Assembly (NCBI RefSeq): GCF_947497275.1
Contig: NZ_CANMFS010000013.1
Span: forward strand, 19,422-83,421
DNA: 64,000 nucleotides
Direction of reading: 5' to 3'
Source of the DNA: an uncultured Sulfitobacter sp.
GTDB lineage: Bacteria > Pseudomonadota > Alphaproteobacteria > Rhodobacterales > Rhodobacteraceae
The notes beneath the pieces are model-generated. The model did not search any database. It was given only the letters and a program-made list of their open reading frames with translations, and had not been told where the DNA came from. Both the position numbers and the translations under genes were made by a program. Below are positions 1 to 8,581 of this stretch, piece by piece; the first letter of the stretch is position 1; every line of letters starts with the position of its first letter.

Positions 1-393
1 GCGTTGGGCCGCACGCCGATCGTGATGCCGGAACTGCGCGAAGTATTTCTGGGCGATTGGGACGGGGGCGAATACCGCTTTCGCGCGGCGTCGAACGATC
101 CCGCTTTCGTGCGGGCGCGCGACAGCGGTGAATGGGGTGAAATACCGGGGGCCGAAACAACGGCGGATCTGCATGCCCGCGTTGCGCGCGGTCTGCGCCA
201 GATTGCGGCGACCCACCCCGACCAACTGGTCGCGGTAGTGGTACATGGCGGGGTGGTGGGTGCGGCGCTGGCGATTGCCAGCGGATCGGCGCCCTTTGCG
301 TTCAACGGTGCAGCCAACGGGTCGATCAGCCGCATCGTCATACACGAAGAACGCATGATCGTGCGCGGCTTTAACGACTGCGCGCATTTGTAA
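1..393 (+). CDS. Histidine phosphatase family protein, C-terminal part (5' end outside window)
   Basis: The reading frame is open from the first base, so only the last ~130 residues are present. They match the second half of the phosphoglycerate mutase/SixA-type histidine phosphatase fold. The REVFLGDWDGG stretch corresponds to the family E-x-x-x-G-x-W-x-G element, and VVVHGGVVGAAL carries the second active-site histidine. The N-terminal RHG motif would lie upstream. The family hydrolyses small phosphoesters; the substrate cannot be assigned. The gene converges on the quinone oxidoreductase at 446-1444. Confidence 0.8.
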   Translation, partial: ALGRTPIVMPELREVFLGDWDGGEYRFRAASNDPAFVRARDSGEWGEIPGAETTADLHARVARGLRQIAATHPDQLVAVVVHGGVVGAALAIASGSAPFAFNGAANGSISRIVIHEERMIVRGFNDCAHL

Positions 394-403
394 CGCGCAG
401 TCG
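375..403. terminator. Hairpin spanning the phosphatase stop codon
   Basis: Perfect 10-bp inverted repeat CGACTGCGCG (375-384) and CGCGCAGTCG (394-403). The 9-nt loop contains the TAA stop (391-393). It lies between convergent genes and could end transcription in either direction, but there is no T-tract, so an intrinsic terminator is not proven. Confidence 0.45.
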
Positions 404-445
404 TCCAAGGGTACGTATCGGGGCCGCTGCATCCGCATCGCGGGG

Positions 446-1444
446 TTACGCGATGTCCAGAACGACTTTGCCCTGTACCTTGCGGTCCTGCATCAGGTTA
501 AGTGCATCCGCCGCCTGTTCCAGCGGGAAGCGCGCCGAGATGCGCGGCTTGATCTGACCATCCGCATACATGCGGAACAGATCGGCCATGTTTTCGGCGT
601 GCATATCAGGTTCGCGCAGGGTGTGCGCGCCCCAGAACACGCCGACGATCTGGCAGCCCTTGAGCAGTGTGAGGTTCAGCGGAATTTTCGGAATGCCGGC
701 AGGGAAACCGACGACCAGATAGCGGCCTTTCCATGCCAGCGCGCGGACCGCCGGTTCGGCATAGGGCCCACCGACTGCATCGTAGACGACATCGACGCCG
801 TCACCGCCCGCAAGCTCCTTGATCTTGTTCGAGAACGCCTTTTGCGTGTCGCGGTCGTCCATCTCCCGGCTGTAAACGATGGTTTCGTCGGCACCCAGGT
901 CGCGGCAGAACTGCGCCTTGTCCTCGGACGAGACGGCGGCGATGACGCGCGCACCCGCCGCCTTGCCAAGCTCTATCGCGGCCACACCCACGCCACCGGC
1001 AGCGCCGAGGATCAGCAGTGATTCGCCCGGCTTGATCTCGGCGCGGTTTTTCAGCGCGTGATGCGACGTGCCATAGGTAAGCATCAGACAGGCCGCCTCG
1101 TCGAATGGCATCCCTTCGGGTATCTTCATCACCCGCGCGGCCTCCGCCACGATATGGGTGGCAAACCCGCCGAAACCGGTCATCGCCAGCACACGGTCGC
1201 CCACAGCAAAACCGGTGACACCCTCGCCGACCGCGTCGATTTCGCCCGCAACCTCACCGCCCGGCGCAAAGGGGCGCGGTGGTTTCATTTGGTACATGTC
1301 CTTGATAATCAGCGTATCAGGGAAATTCAGACCGGCGGCGCGGATGCGGATTCGCACGTGGTTCTTTTTGGGTTCCGGCGTATCCATTTCGCTTAATTTC
1401 AGCGTCTCGGGGCCGCCCGGCTCGTGGCTCAGCATTGCTTTCAT
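446..1444 (-). CDS. Zinc-independent NADPH:quinone oxidoreductase (MDR family)
   Basis: A 332-aa medium-chain dehydrogenase/reductase. It has the GroES-like N-terminal half and a nucleotide-binding motif GAAGGVG at residues 147-153. The structural-zinc cysteine cluster is absent, which places it with quinone oxidoreductases or enoyl reductases rather than alcohol dehydrogenases. Such enzymes reduce quinones or activated alkenes with NADPH. The start at 1444 is chosen because GGAGG lies 9 nt upstream; an upstream in-frame extension lacks such a site. It is divergent from the acyl-CoA dehydrogenase operon, and an IclR-type palindrome lies in the shared promoter region, so co-regulation is likely. 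The natural substrate is unknown. Confidence 0.85.
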   Translation of the reverse strand: MKAMLSHEPGGPETLKLSEMDTPEPKKNHVRIRIRAAGLNFPDTLIIKDMYQMKPPRPFAPGGEVAGEIDAVGEGVTGFAVGDRVLAMTGFGGFATHIVAEAARVMKIPEGMPFDEAACLMLTYGTSHHALKNRAEIKPGESLLILGAAGGVGVAAIELGKAAGARVIAAVSSEDKAQFCRDLGADETIVYSREMDDRDTQKAFSNKIKELAGGDGVDVVYDAVGGPYAEPAVRALAWKGRYLVVGFPAGIPKIPLNLTLLKGCQIVGVFWGAHTLREPDMHAENMADLFRMYADGQIKPRISARFPLEQAADALNLMQDRKVQGKVVLDIA

Positions 1445-1521
1445 CTGGGTAATCCTCCGTTGAATTTGGGATGCAGTAGGGTCAGTGCAACTCGGTCTTG
1501 TCAATCGAATTTCGAAATGCA

Positions 1522-1538
1522 ATTCTGCTCTGCGGAAT
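1522..1538. promoter_or_regulatory. Probable IclR-family operator, copy 1
   Basis: A 17-bp imperfect palindrome: ATTCTGC, central TCT, then GCGGAAT, with one mismatch between arms. It shares TTCYGC-N3-GCGGAA with the perfect copy at 10434-10450 next to the IclR gene. It sits in the 138-bp divergent intergenic region between the quinone oxidoreductase and the acyl-CoA dehydrogenase operon. Binding is inferred, not shown. Confidence 0.6.
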
Positions 1539-1582
1539 GGTAGCCCGCAAGAGGTTGCGGGTTTTCACAGGGAGGATGACGC

Positions 1583-2761
1583 ATGGACACTGGTCAGACG
1601 GCTGAGGAATTCCGCGCGGAGCTGCGCGCGTGGCTCGAAGAGAATTGTCCGCAGGAAATGCGCGACAGCGGGGCCGGCGAAGAGGACATCTGCTGGGGCG
1701 GCAAGAACTGGGAGTTTACCAGCGAGGCGCAGAAGCAGTGGCTCGAACGCTGCGCCGCCAAGGGCTACACGGTGCCGACTTGGCCCAGGGACTACGGCGG
1801 AGCCGGTCTGACGCGCGAGCAGGAAAAGATCTTCCACGAGGAGATGGACCGGATCAACGCGCGCTCACCTCTGCAAAGCTTCGGCATCTGGATGCTGGGG
1901 CCCGCGCTTTTGCATTTCGGCAGCCACGAGCAGAAGTTGCACTATCTCCCTCCGATCGCACGCGGCGAGATCCGCTGGTGCCAGGGCTATTCAGAGCCGG
2001 GCGCGGGATCGGATCTGGCCAATGTGCAGACCAAGGGCGAGGACAAGGGCGATCACTGGCTCGTCAACGGCCAGAAGATCTGGACCTCCTACGCCGATCA
2101 GGCCGATTGGATCTTTGCGCTGGTGCGCACCGACCGCGAGGCCCCCAAGCACAAGGGCATTTCGTTTTTGCTGATCGACATGGAGCAGGACGGCGTCGAA
2201 ACGCGGCCCATCCGCATGATTTCGGGCATCTCGCCGTTCTGCGAGACGTTTTTCGACGATGCCAAAGTGCCGAAGGAGCAGATCGTGGGCGAGGAGAATC
2301 GCGGCTGGGATGTTGCGAAATACCTGCTCACCCACGAACGCGAGATGATCTCGGGCGGCGGTCAGGGATTGTCGGGCGGCGGCCGTGCCCTGGGCGCGGT
2401 GCTGGCCGAGACGATGGGCGACGACGGGCTGACGGATGCCACGCTGCGCGCCGACGCGATGCGTTGCGAGGTGGACGCGCTTGCGATTGGCCTGACGCTT
2501 GAGCGGTACAAGGACCAGTCTGAAGCGGGGCAAGGTGCGGGCGATGCCTCCGCGATGCTGAAATACATGGGCACCGAGCTGAACAAGCAGCGCCACGAAT
2601 TGCTGATGGCGGCGGGCGGCTCGGACGCGCTGGAATGGGACGGGCCGCAGGGCAACCGCGCAGGCAACTGGCTGCGCACCAAGGCCAATTCAATCGAAGG
2701 CGGGACGAGCGAAGTGATGCTGAGCATCGTGTCGCGCCGCGTGCTGGGACTTCCGGGGTAA
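1583..2761 (+). CDS. Acyl-CoA dehydrogenase, subunit with catalytic Glu motif
   Basis: A 392-aa FAD-dependent acyl-CoA dehydrogenase, expected to introduce the alpha,beta double bond in an acyl-CoA. The middle domain shows the FAD/substrate motif YSEPGAGSDLAN, and the C-terminal helical domain ends with EGGTSE at residues 372-377, which carries the usual catalytic glutamate position. GGGAGG precedes the ATG. It is the first gene of the operon, and a second, shorter dehydrogenase follows after 5 nt. That pairing resembles alpha2beta2 heteromeric dehydrogenases of steroid side-chain and other bulky-acyl degradation (FadE26-FadE27 type). The actual substrate is unknown. Confidence 0.88.
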   Translation: MDTGQTAEEFRAELRAWLEENCPQEMRDSGAGEEDICWGGKNWEFTSEAQKQWLERCAAKGYTVPTWPRDYGGAGLTREQEKIFHEEMDRINARSPLQSFGIWMLGPALLHFGSHEQKLHYLPPIARGEIRWCQGYSEPGAGSDLANVQTKGEDKGDHWLVNGQKIWTSYADQADWIFALVRTDREAPKHKGISFLLIDMEQDGVETRPIRMISGISPFCETFFDDAKVPKEQIVGEENRGWDVAKYLLTHEREMISGGGQGLSGGGRALGAVLAETMGDDGLTDATLRADAMRCEVDALAIGLTLERYKDQSEAGQGAGDASAMLKYMGTELNKQRHELLMAAGGSDALEWDGPQGNRAGNWLRTKANSIEGGTSEVMLSIVSRRVLGLPG

Positions 2762-2766
2762 CTGAC

Positions 2767-3882
2767 ATGACCAAACTAGTGCTGACCGAAGAAGAAACGA
2801 TGCTGGGCGACATGGCGCGCGGATTTCTTGACGGGGCTGCACCCGTCAAGGCGTTCCGCAAGCTGCGCGACGAGGGCAAGACCTTTGATGCGAAGCTGTG
2901 GAAGGAAATGGCCGACATGGGCTGGGCCGGGGTGCTGATATCCGAAGAGCAGGGCGGCTCTGACATGGGATATGCGGCCGCCAATGTGATCGCGCAGGAG
3001 ATGGGCAAGACGCTGGTGGTCAGCCCGTTTCTGTCGACCGCCGTGATGGCGGCGACGGCCCTGCGGCAAGTGGGCGATACACGGGCCAAGGATGCACTGT
3101 CGAAGATCGCCAGCGGCGATCTGACCTATGCGCTGGCGATCGACGAGGGGATCAAACATGACCCCAACGCCACCGAGATGGACGCGAAGGCGGACGGCAA
3201 TGGGTTCCGGCTGAATGGCAGGAAGACTTTTGTCGTCGACGGTGCCATGGCCGACAGGTTGCTGGTGCTGGCGAAAACCGGTGATGGTCTGACGCTGTTC
3301 GACATTCCGGCAGACCGCGCAGGAATCACTCGAGATGCGTCCAACATGATCGACGCCCGGGATGCGGCGCGGATCACCTTTGACGATGTCGAGGCGACGG
3401 GCGATGACGTTCTGGGCCAGGTCGACAGCGCGATGAGCGTTCTGAAGCCCGCGCTCGAAGCGGGACAGGCGGCACTGGCGGCGGAAACGGCTGGCCTTGC
3501 GGCGGGGGCTTTCGGCATGACGGTTGGCTACCTCAAGGAGCGCAAGCAATTCGGCACTCTGATCGGCAGCTTTCAGGCGTTGCAGCACCGTGCGGCGCAC
3601 CTGTGGTGCGAAACCGAAGTCACCGCGTCGGCGGTTCTGAACGCGGGCCGCTTGCTCGACACTGATCCCGGCAATGCGACGCTGGCGGTCTCACTGGCCA
3701 AGGCGCGTGCCACCGCGACGGCCAAGCTGGCGGTGATCGAGGGTGTGCAGATGCACGGTGGTATTGGCATGACCGATGATTACGATATGGGTTTTTACAT
3801 GAAGCGGGCGCGGGTCGCGGCGGAGTGGCTGGGAGATTACAGCTATCACGCCGAGAAAATCGCCGCACTGAGGGGATTCTGA
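2767..3882 (+). CDS. Acyl-CoA dehydrogenase, partner subunit lacking the canonical catalytic Glu
   Basis: A 371-aa acyl-CoA dehydrogenase fold protein starting 5 nt after the preceding dehydrogenase. The N-terminal domain contains GWAGVLISEEQGG, and the C-terminal helical domain contains HGGIGMTDDYDM. Where single-subunit enzymes have an EGT/EGGTSE motif this protein reads AEWLGDYSYH, so the usual catalytic glutamate appears to be missing. In heterotetrameric family members one subunit is likewise non-catalytic but completes the FAD site. I infer a complex with the upstream subunit. The next gene starts 2 nt downstream, indicating one transcript. Confidence 0.85.
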   Translation: MTKLVLTEEETMLGDMARGFLDGAAPVKAFRKLRDEGKTFDAKLWKEMADMGWAGVLISEEQGGSDMGYAAANVIAQEMGKTLVVSPFLSTAVMAATALRQVGDTRAKDALSKIASGDLTYALAIDEGIKHDPNATEMDAKADGNGFRLNGRKTFVVDGAMADRLLVLAKTGDGLTLFDIPADRAGITRDASNMIDARDAARITFDDVEATGDDVLGQVDSAMSVLKPALEAGQAALAAETAGLAAGAFGMTVGYLKERKQFGTLIGSFQALQHRAAHLWCETEVTASAVLNAGRLLDTDPGNATLAVSLAKARATATAKLAVIEGVQMHGGIGMTDDYDMGFYMKRARVAAEWLGDYSYHAEKIAALRGF

Positions 3883-3884
3883 GC

Positions 3885-4706
3885 ATGGATATTCAGTCAC
3901 TATTCGGGCTTGAGGGCAAAACAGTCCTTGTTACCGGCGGGGCCACCGGGATCGGCCGCATGGCTGCCGAGGCACTGGTGCGCGCGGGGGCAACCGTGTT
4001 GATTGCCAGCCGCAAGGGCGAGGCATGTGAAGCCGTCGCCGAAGAGCTCAACGATTTGGGCGCATCCGGCAAGGCGATCGGTTTTGCCGGGGACGTCGGC
4101 AGCGAAGAGGGTGTCGACGCCTTGGTCGCCGCCGTGAAGGAGCGGACGGAAACGCTCGATATCCTGATGAACAACGCCGGCCTGACATGGGGTGCCCCGC
4201 TGGGCGACTTCCCGTTCAAGGCGTGGGACAAGGTGATGAGCGTGAACGTCGCCGGGGTCTTCGACCTGACGCAAAAGCTGTTGCCGATGCTCAAGGCCGG
4301 GGGCAGCGTCGACGACCCGGCCCGCGTGATCAACGTAGGCTCTGTCATGGGCGAGCGGGAAATGGGCGACGGCGCTTACAGCTATTCCGCGTCCAAGGCC
4401 GCTGTCATGCATCTGACGCGGATACTGGCCAAGGAGTTGGCGGGCGATGCGATCACCGTCAATTCCTTGGCGCCGGGGCCCTTCGTCAGCCGCATGACCG
4501 CCTTTGCGACCCATGATACGGACATGCGCGACAAGGTTGGCAAAGATGTGCCGCTGCAGCGGGTCGGCCGCGAGGAAGACATCGCGGGCAGCGTTCTGTT
4601 CCTGTGTGGGCGCGGTGGTGCCTATGTCACCGGCGCGGCAATCCCGATTTCCGGCGGCATCAACGTGATGTCAGGGCCGAACATCTTTGAACAGGCGCTG
4701 CACTGA
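3885..4706 (+). CDS. SDR family oxidoreductase (classical short-chain dehydrogenase)
   Basis: A 273-aa Rossmann-fold short-chain dehydrogenase. The cofactor motif TGGATGIG is at residues 17-24, followed by NNAG and the catalytic YSASK (Y-x-x-x-K). The likely role is NAD(P)-dependent oxidation of a hydroxyacyl intermediate or reduction of a ketone. It starts 2 nt after the partner dehydrogenase and its stop overlaps the next SDR start by one base, so it is translationally coupled within the operon. The FabG-like sequence does not define the substrate. Confidence 0.85.
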   Translation: MDIQSLFGLEGKTVLVTGGATGIGRMAAEALVRAGATVLIASRKGEACEAVAEELNDLGASGKAIGFAGDVGSEEGVDALVAAVKERTETLDILMNNAGLTWGAPLGDFPFKAWDKVMSVNVAGVFDLTQKLLPMLKAGGSVDDPARVINVGSVMGEREMGDGAYSYSASKAAVMHLTRILAKELAGDAITVNSLAPGPFVSRMTAFATHDTDMRDKVGKDVPLQRVGREEDIAGSVLFLCGRGGAYVTGAAIPISGGINVMSGPNIFEQALH

Positions 4707-5632
4707 TGGCTGATATTCAATTTGACGGACGGGTGGCGATTGTCACCGGCGCGGGGGTCGGCCTTGGCCGCTGTCACGCATTGGGTCTGGCCGCGCGTGG
4801 TGCCAAGGTTGTCGTCAATGATCTGGGCGTGGGCCGCGACGGTGTCGGCGCGTCGTCGGAGGCGGCGGATTCCGTGGTGGCCGAGATCAAGGCGGCGGGC
4901 GGCGAAGCGATGGCGCATGGCTGTGACGTGTCCGACGAGGACGGCGTCAGGGATATGGTCGCGCAGGCGATGGACGCCTGGGGCCGCATCGACGTGGTGG
5001 TCAACAACGCAGGTATCCTGCGCGACAAGACGTTCGCCAAGATGGACATGGCGGATTTCCGCAAAGTCGTGGATGTGCACCTGATCGGATCCGCCAACGT
5101 CTGCCATGCGTGCTGGCCGATCATGCGCGAACAGAAATACGGACGCATCGTTCTGACCTCCTCGGGGTCGGGGCTTTACGGTAATTTCGGGCAGTCGAAT
5201 TACGGTGCCGCGAAGGCGGCCATGCTGGGGTTGATGAATGTCCTGCACATGGAAGGCGCGCGCGACAACATCCGCGTCAACACCCTGGCCCCGACGGCGG
5301 CGACACGGATGACCGAGGATCTATTGCCACCCGAGGCGCAGGAATTGCTTGCTCCCGAAACCATCACGCCGGGCTTGCTCTATCTGGTGAGCGACGACGG
5401 CCCGAGCCAGGTGATTCTTGGCGCGGGGGCGGGCAGCTTTGCCGAAACCCGCGTGTACGAGACGCGCGGCATCACCCTGACGGGCGACGACAACACCCCC
5501 GAAGCTGTCGCTGCGCAATTCGCGCAAATTCGAGATCCGCAAAATCAGGAACAACTGGGCGACGCATTCGGCCAGACCAAGAAATACGCCCTCAGTGCAG
5601 CCAAGGCCAGTGGCCTGAAGCTGGACTGGTAA
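4706..5632 (+). CDS. SDR family dehydrogenase resembling peroxisomal MFE-2 (D)-3-hydroxyacyl-CoA dehydrogenase
   Basis: A 308-aa short-chain dehydrogenase. The N-terminal motif TGAGVGLGR plus ARGAKVVVNDLG is typical of the dehydrogenase domain of multifunctional enzyme type 2 (17-beta-HSD type 4), which oxidises 3-hydroxyacyl-CoA to 3-ketoacyl-CoA. NNAG and the catalytic YGAAK follow. The ~300-aa length matches the stand-alone bacterial version without a hydratase domain. The ATG overlaps the TGA of the upstream SDR. With the thiolase immediately downstream, this gene would provide the penultimate beta-oxidation step for bulky or branched substrates. Confidence 0.85.
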   Translation: MADIQFDGRVAIVTGAGVGLGRCHALGLAARGAKVVVNDLGVGRDGVGASSEAADSVVAEIKAAGGEAMAHGCDVSDEDGVRDMVAQAMDAWGRIDVVVNNAGILRDKTFAKMDMADFRKVVDVHLIGSANVCHACWPIMREQKYGRIVLTSSGSGLYGNFGQSNYGAAKAAMLGLMNVLHMEGARDNIRVNTLAPTAATRMTEDLLPPEAQELLAPETITPGLLYLVSDDGPSQVILGAGAGSFAETRVYETRGITLTGDDNTPEAVAAQFAQIRDPQNQEQLGDAFGQTKKYALSAAKASGLKLDW

Positions 5633-5656
5633 TTTAACTACAAAGGAGACTTCAAC

Positions 5657-6853
5657 ATGCGCGACGCAGTCATCGTATCCACAGCACGGACCCCCATTGG
5701 CAAAGCCTACCGGGGTGCGTTCAACAACACCACGCCACAGGCGCTTGCGGGCCACGTTATCGCCGAGGCGGTCAAGCGCGCCGGCGTCGACCCGGCGGAA
5801 ATTCAGGATTGCCTCATGGGTTCCGCCCTGCAGCAGGGCCACGCGGCGGGCAACATCGCGCGTCAGGCGGCGATCCGTGCGGGTCTTCCGGTCACGGTTG
5901 CGGGCATGTCGCTGGATCGGCAGTGCGCCTCCGGCATGATGGCGATCGCCACGGCGGCCAAGCAGGTCATCACGGACGGCATGGACGTCGTCGTGGGCGG
6001 CGGTGTCGAAAGCATCTCGATGGTGCAGACGCCCGAAATGCGCGTCAAGGCCGATCCATGGCTTCAGGAGCACAAGCCCGCGATCTACATGTCGATGCTG
6101 GAAACCGCCGAAACGGTGGCAGAGCGGTACAACGTCAGCCGCGAGCGGCAGGACGAGTACGCTGCACGCAGCCAGGACCGCACCCATGCGGCACAGGAAG
6201 CGGGTAAGTTCGACGACGAGATCGTGCCGATGACATCCAAGATGATGGTGCAGAACAAGGAAACCAAGGAAATCAGCGAGCACGAAGTGACGCTGGAAAA
6301 GGACGAGGGCAACCGCCCCGGTACCTCCAAGGAAAGCCTTGCGGGTTTGCAGCCGGTGTTCAAGGACGGCATCGTCATCCAGGAAGGCAAATACATCACG
6401 GCCGGTAACGCGTCGCAGCTCAGCGATGGCGCCTCCGCGACCGTGGTGATGGAAGCGAAGAAGGCCGAACAGATGGGCCTGCAACCACTGGGCCGCTACG
6501 TCGGCGTGATGGCCGCGGGCTGCGAGCCCGACGAGATGGGCATCGGCCCGATCTACGCCGTGCCGCCGCTGCTCAAGGCACACGGGTTGACGATGGACGA
6601 CATTGGCCTGTGGGAGCTGAACGAAGCCTTCGCCGTGCAGGTGATCCAGTCGCGCGATGTCCTGGGCATCCCCGACGATATCCTGAACGTCAACGGCGGT
6701 GCGATCTCCATCGGTCACCCCTACGGCATGTCCGGTGCGCGCATGGTCGGTCACGCGCTGATCGAGGGCAAGCGCCGCGGTGCGAAATACGTCGTCTGCA
6801 CCATGTGCGTGGGCGGCGGAATGGGTGCTGCGGGCCTTTTCGAAGTCCTGTAA
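5657..6853 (+). CDS. Acetyl-CoA C-acyltransferase (thiolase)
   Basis: A 398-aa thiolase. The nucleophilic cysteine is C90 in [11 protein letters not shown], the catalytic His is H354 in [14 protein letters not shown], and the second cysteine is C384 in [10 protein letters not shown]. All active-site elements are intact. It should cleave a 3-ketoacyl-CoA with CoA, releasing acetyl- or propionyl-CoA, as the last step of the spiral encoded by this operon. AAAGGAG lies just upstream of the ATG. Length is normal for degradative thiolases. Confidence 0.92.
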   Translation: MRDAVIVSTARTPIGKAYRGAFNNTTPQALAGHVIAEAVKRAGVDPAEIQDCLMGSALQQGHAAGNIARQAAIRAGLPVTVAGMSLDRQCASGMMAIATAAKQVITDGMDVVVGGGVESISMVQTPEMRVKADPWLQEHKPAIYMSMLETAETVAERYNVSRERQDEYAARSQDRTHAAQEAGKFDDEIVPMTSKMMVQNKETKEISEHEVTLEKDEGNRPGTSKESLAGLQPVFKDGIVIQEGKYITAGNASQLSDGASATVVMEAKKAEQMGLQPLGRYVGVMAAGCEPDEMGIGPIYAVPPLLKAHGLTMDDIGLWELNEAFAVQVIQSRDVLGIPDDILNVNGGAISIGHPYGMSGARMVGHALIEGKRRGAKYVVCTMCVGGGMGAAGLFEVL

Positions 6854-6925
6854 GCCTTGCGCTTTGCCAACAAGAGGGGCGGGTTTTCCCGCCCCCTCAC
6901 CGTCAATATGCCATCAGGAGGCCCC

Positions 6926-7918
6926 ATGCCCCGAGACGATTCCCACCTGCCAGAGGCGTTGCGCGGTCTGCGCATCCCGCTGATCGCATCGCCATTGTTC
7001 ATCATCTCGGTGCCCAAGCTGGTCATCGCCCAGTGCAAGGCGGGCATCATCGGCGCATTTCCCGCGCTCAACGCGCGTGAGGGCAAGGGCGAGCATCCGC
7101 TGCTCGACACCTGGCTGACAGAGATCAAGGAAGAACTGGACCGCCACAACCAGGCGAACCCGGATACCCCTGCTGCGCCCTATGCGGTCAACCAGATCGT
7201 CCACCGCTCGAACGAGCGTCTGGAGCGGGATCTGGAGATTTGCGTCAAGCACGAGGTGCCGGTCTGGATCACGTCGCTGGGCGCGCGGGTAGAAGTCAAC
7301 GAGGCGGCGCATTCGTGCGGTGGCATCGTGCTGCACGACATCATCAACAACAAATTCGCCAGGAAGGCTGTTGAGAAGGGCGCCGATGGTCTGGTTGCCG
7401 TGGCCGCCGGTGCAGGCGGACATGCGGGCCAACAATCGCCCTTCGCGCTCGTGCGCGAAATCCGCGAATGGTACGACGGGCCGATCGCGCTGTCGGGGGC
7501 GATAGCGACGGGCGAAAGCCTGTTGGCCGCGCGCGCGCTGGGGGCCGATCTGGGCTATACCGGTTCGCCGTTCATCGCCACGGACGAGGCCAACGCCGAT
7601 CAGGCCTACAAGGATATGATCGTCGGCAGCGGTGCGGATGATATCGTGTATTCATCGCTGTTCACCGGCGTCTGGGGCAACTACCTGAAAGGGTCGGTCG
7701 AGGCAGCGGGCATGGATCCCGACAACCTGCCACAGGCCGACGCGTCGTCGATGAATTTCGGGTCGGACCGCGAAAAGCCGAAAGCCTGGAAAACGATCTG
7801 GGGGTCGGGCCAAGGCATCGGGGCGATCAAATCGGTCGGACCGGCCAGAAACATCGTGGACCGCATGGCGCGTGAATACGAAGCGGCGGGCAAAAAGCTG
7901 GCGGCCGAGTTCTCCTGA
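6926..7918 (+). CDS. NAD(P)H-dependent flavin oxidoreductase / nitronate monooxygenase family
   Basis: A 330-aa FMN-binding TIM-barrel protein of the 2-nitropropane dioxygenase family. The phosphate-binding loop region reads GADGLVAVAAGAGGHAGQ, and HSCGG precedes it. Members oxidise nitronates or act as enoyl reductases or quinone reductases; several occur in acyl-CoA catabolic operons with unknown roles. The start at 6926 is preferred because AGGAGG ends 4 nt before it; an in-frame ATG lies upstream at 6908. It is followed after one base by the histidine phosphatase gene. Confidence 0.82.
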   Translation: MPRDDSHLPEALRGLRIPLIASPLFIISVPKLVIAQCKAGIIGAFPALNAREGKGEHPLLDTWLTEIKEELDRHNQANPDTPAAPYAVNQIVHRSNERLERDLEICVKHEVPVWITSLGARVEVNEAAHSCGGIVLHDIINNKFARKAVEKGADGLVAVAAGAGGHAGQQSPFALVREIREWYDGPIALSGAIATGESLLAARALGADLGYTGSPFIATDEANADQAYKDMIVGSGADDIVYSSLFTGVWGNYLKGSVEAAGMDPDNLPQADASSMNFGSDREKPKAWKTIWGSGQGIGAIKSVGPARNIVDRMAREYEAAGKKLAAEFS

Positions 7919-7919
7919 G

Positions 7920-8570
7920 ATGGCCGAGCTTGTTATCATACGGCACGGACAGGCCTCTTTCGGACAGCAGAACTACGATGTGCTGTCTGATTTGGGACGT
8001 GCGCAGGCGCGGGCCGCCGGGGACTGGCTGCGCGGGATGGACTGGATCCCGGACCGGATTGTGACCGGCACGCTTGACCGGCAAATCGACACCGCCGTGG
8101 AAATGGGGTTCGGCGCGGACGGCGAACGTCACGCTGGCCTGAATGAATACGATTTTGCCGCACTTCTCGATGCGCGGTTCAACGGTAAGGTGCCAGACGT
8201 CGTAAAAGGCGACCGCAAGGAACATTTCCGGACGCTGCGCGACACTGTATTCGCGTGGCAGGACGGCGAGATCGACAACCCCTACGAGACGTGGGATGCT
8301 TTCGCGGACAGGGTCGAGGCGGCACGCGCCTTTGCCACCGATACGGCGGCAAGGCGGGTTCTGGTCGTAAGTTCGGGTGGCGTTATCGGGCAGCTTACGG
8401 CGGCGTCGCTGGGTGCTCCCGCGCGGCACATGATGCACTTGAACCTGCAAATCAAGAATGCGGCGATCACGCGGTTCGTGTTTTCGGGCCCGCTGTTTTC
8501 GTTGAATGAATTCAATACGACACCGCATTTCGCAACACCGGATGCAATCAAGCTGATGAGTTATAGCTAA
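7920..8570 (+). CDS. Histidine phosphatase family protein (phosphoglycerate mutase-like)
   Basis: A 216-aa protein with the N-terminal catalytic motif RHGQ at residues 8-11 and the late VVSSGGVIGQL region, where the family often has a second His (here Ser-Ser-Gly-Gly). Members hydrolyse phosphate monoesters. It lies directly upstream of an APH-like kinase, so a phosphorylated CoA or acyl intermediate is a possible but unproven substrate. The ATG starts one base after the preceding TGA. Confidence 0.8.
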   Translation: MAELVIIRHGQASFGQQNYDVLSDLGRAQARAAGDWLRGMDWIPDRIVTGTLDRQIDTAVEMGFGADGERHAGLNEYDFAALLDARFNGKVPDVVKGDRKEHFRTLRDTVFAWQDGEIDNPYETWDAFADRVEAARAFATDTAARRVLVVSSGGVIGQLTAASLGAPARHMMHLNLQIKNAAITRFVFSGPLFSLNEFNTTPHFATPDAIKLMSYS

Positions 8571-8581
8571 GGGATACTGGC

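Noticed and set aside
5321..6754. Minus-strand open frame opposite the SDR and thiolase genes
   Set aside because: The thiolase has all active-site residues on the plus strand; the antisense frame has no domain.
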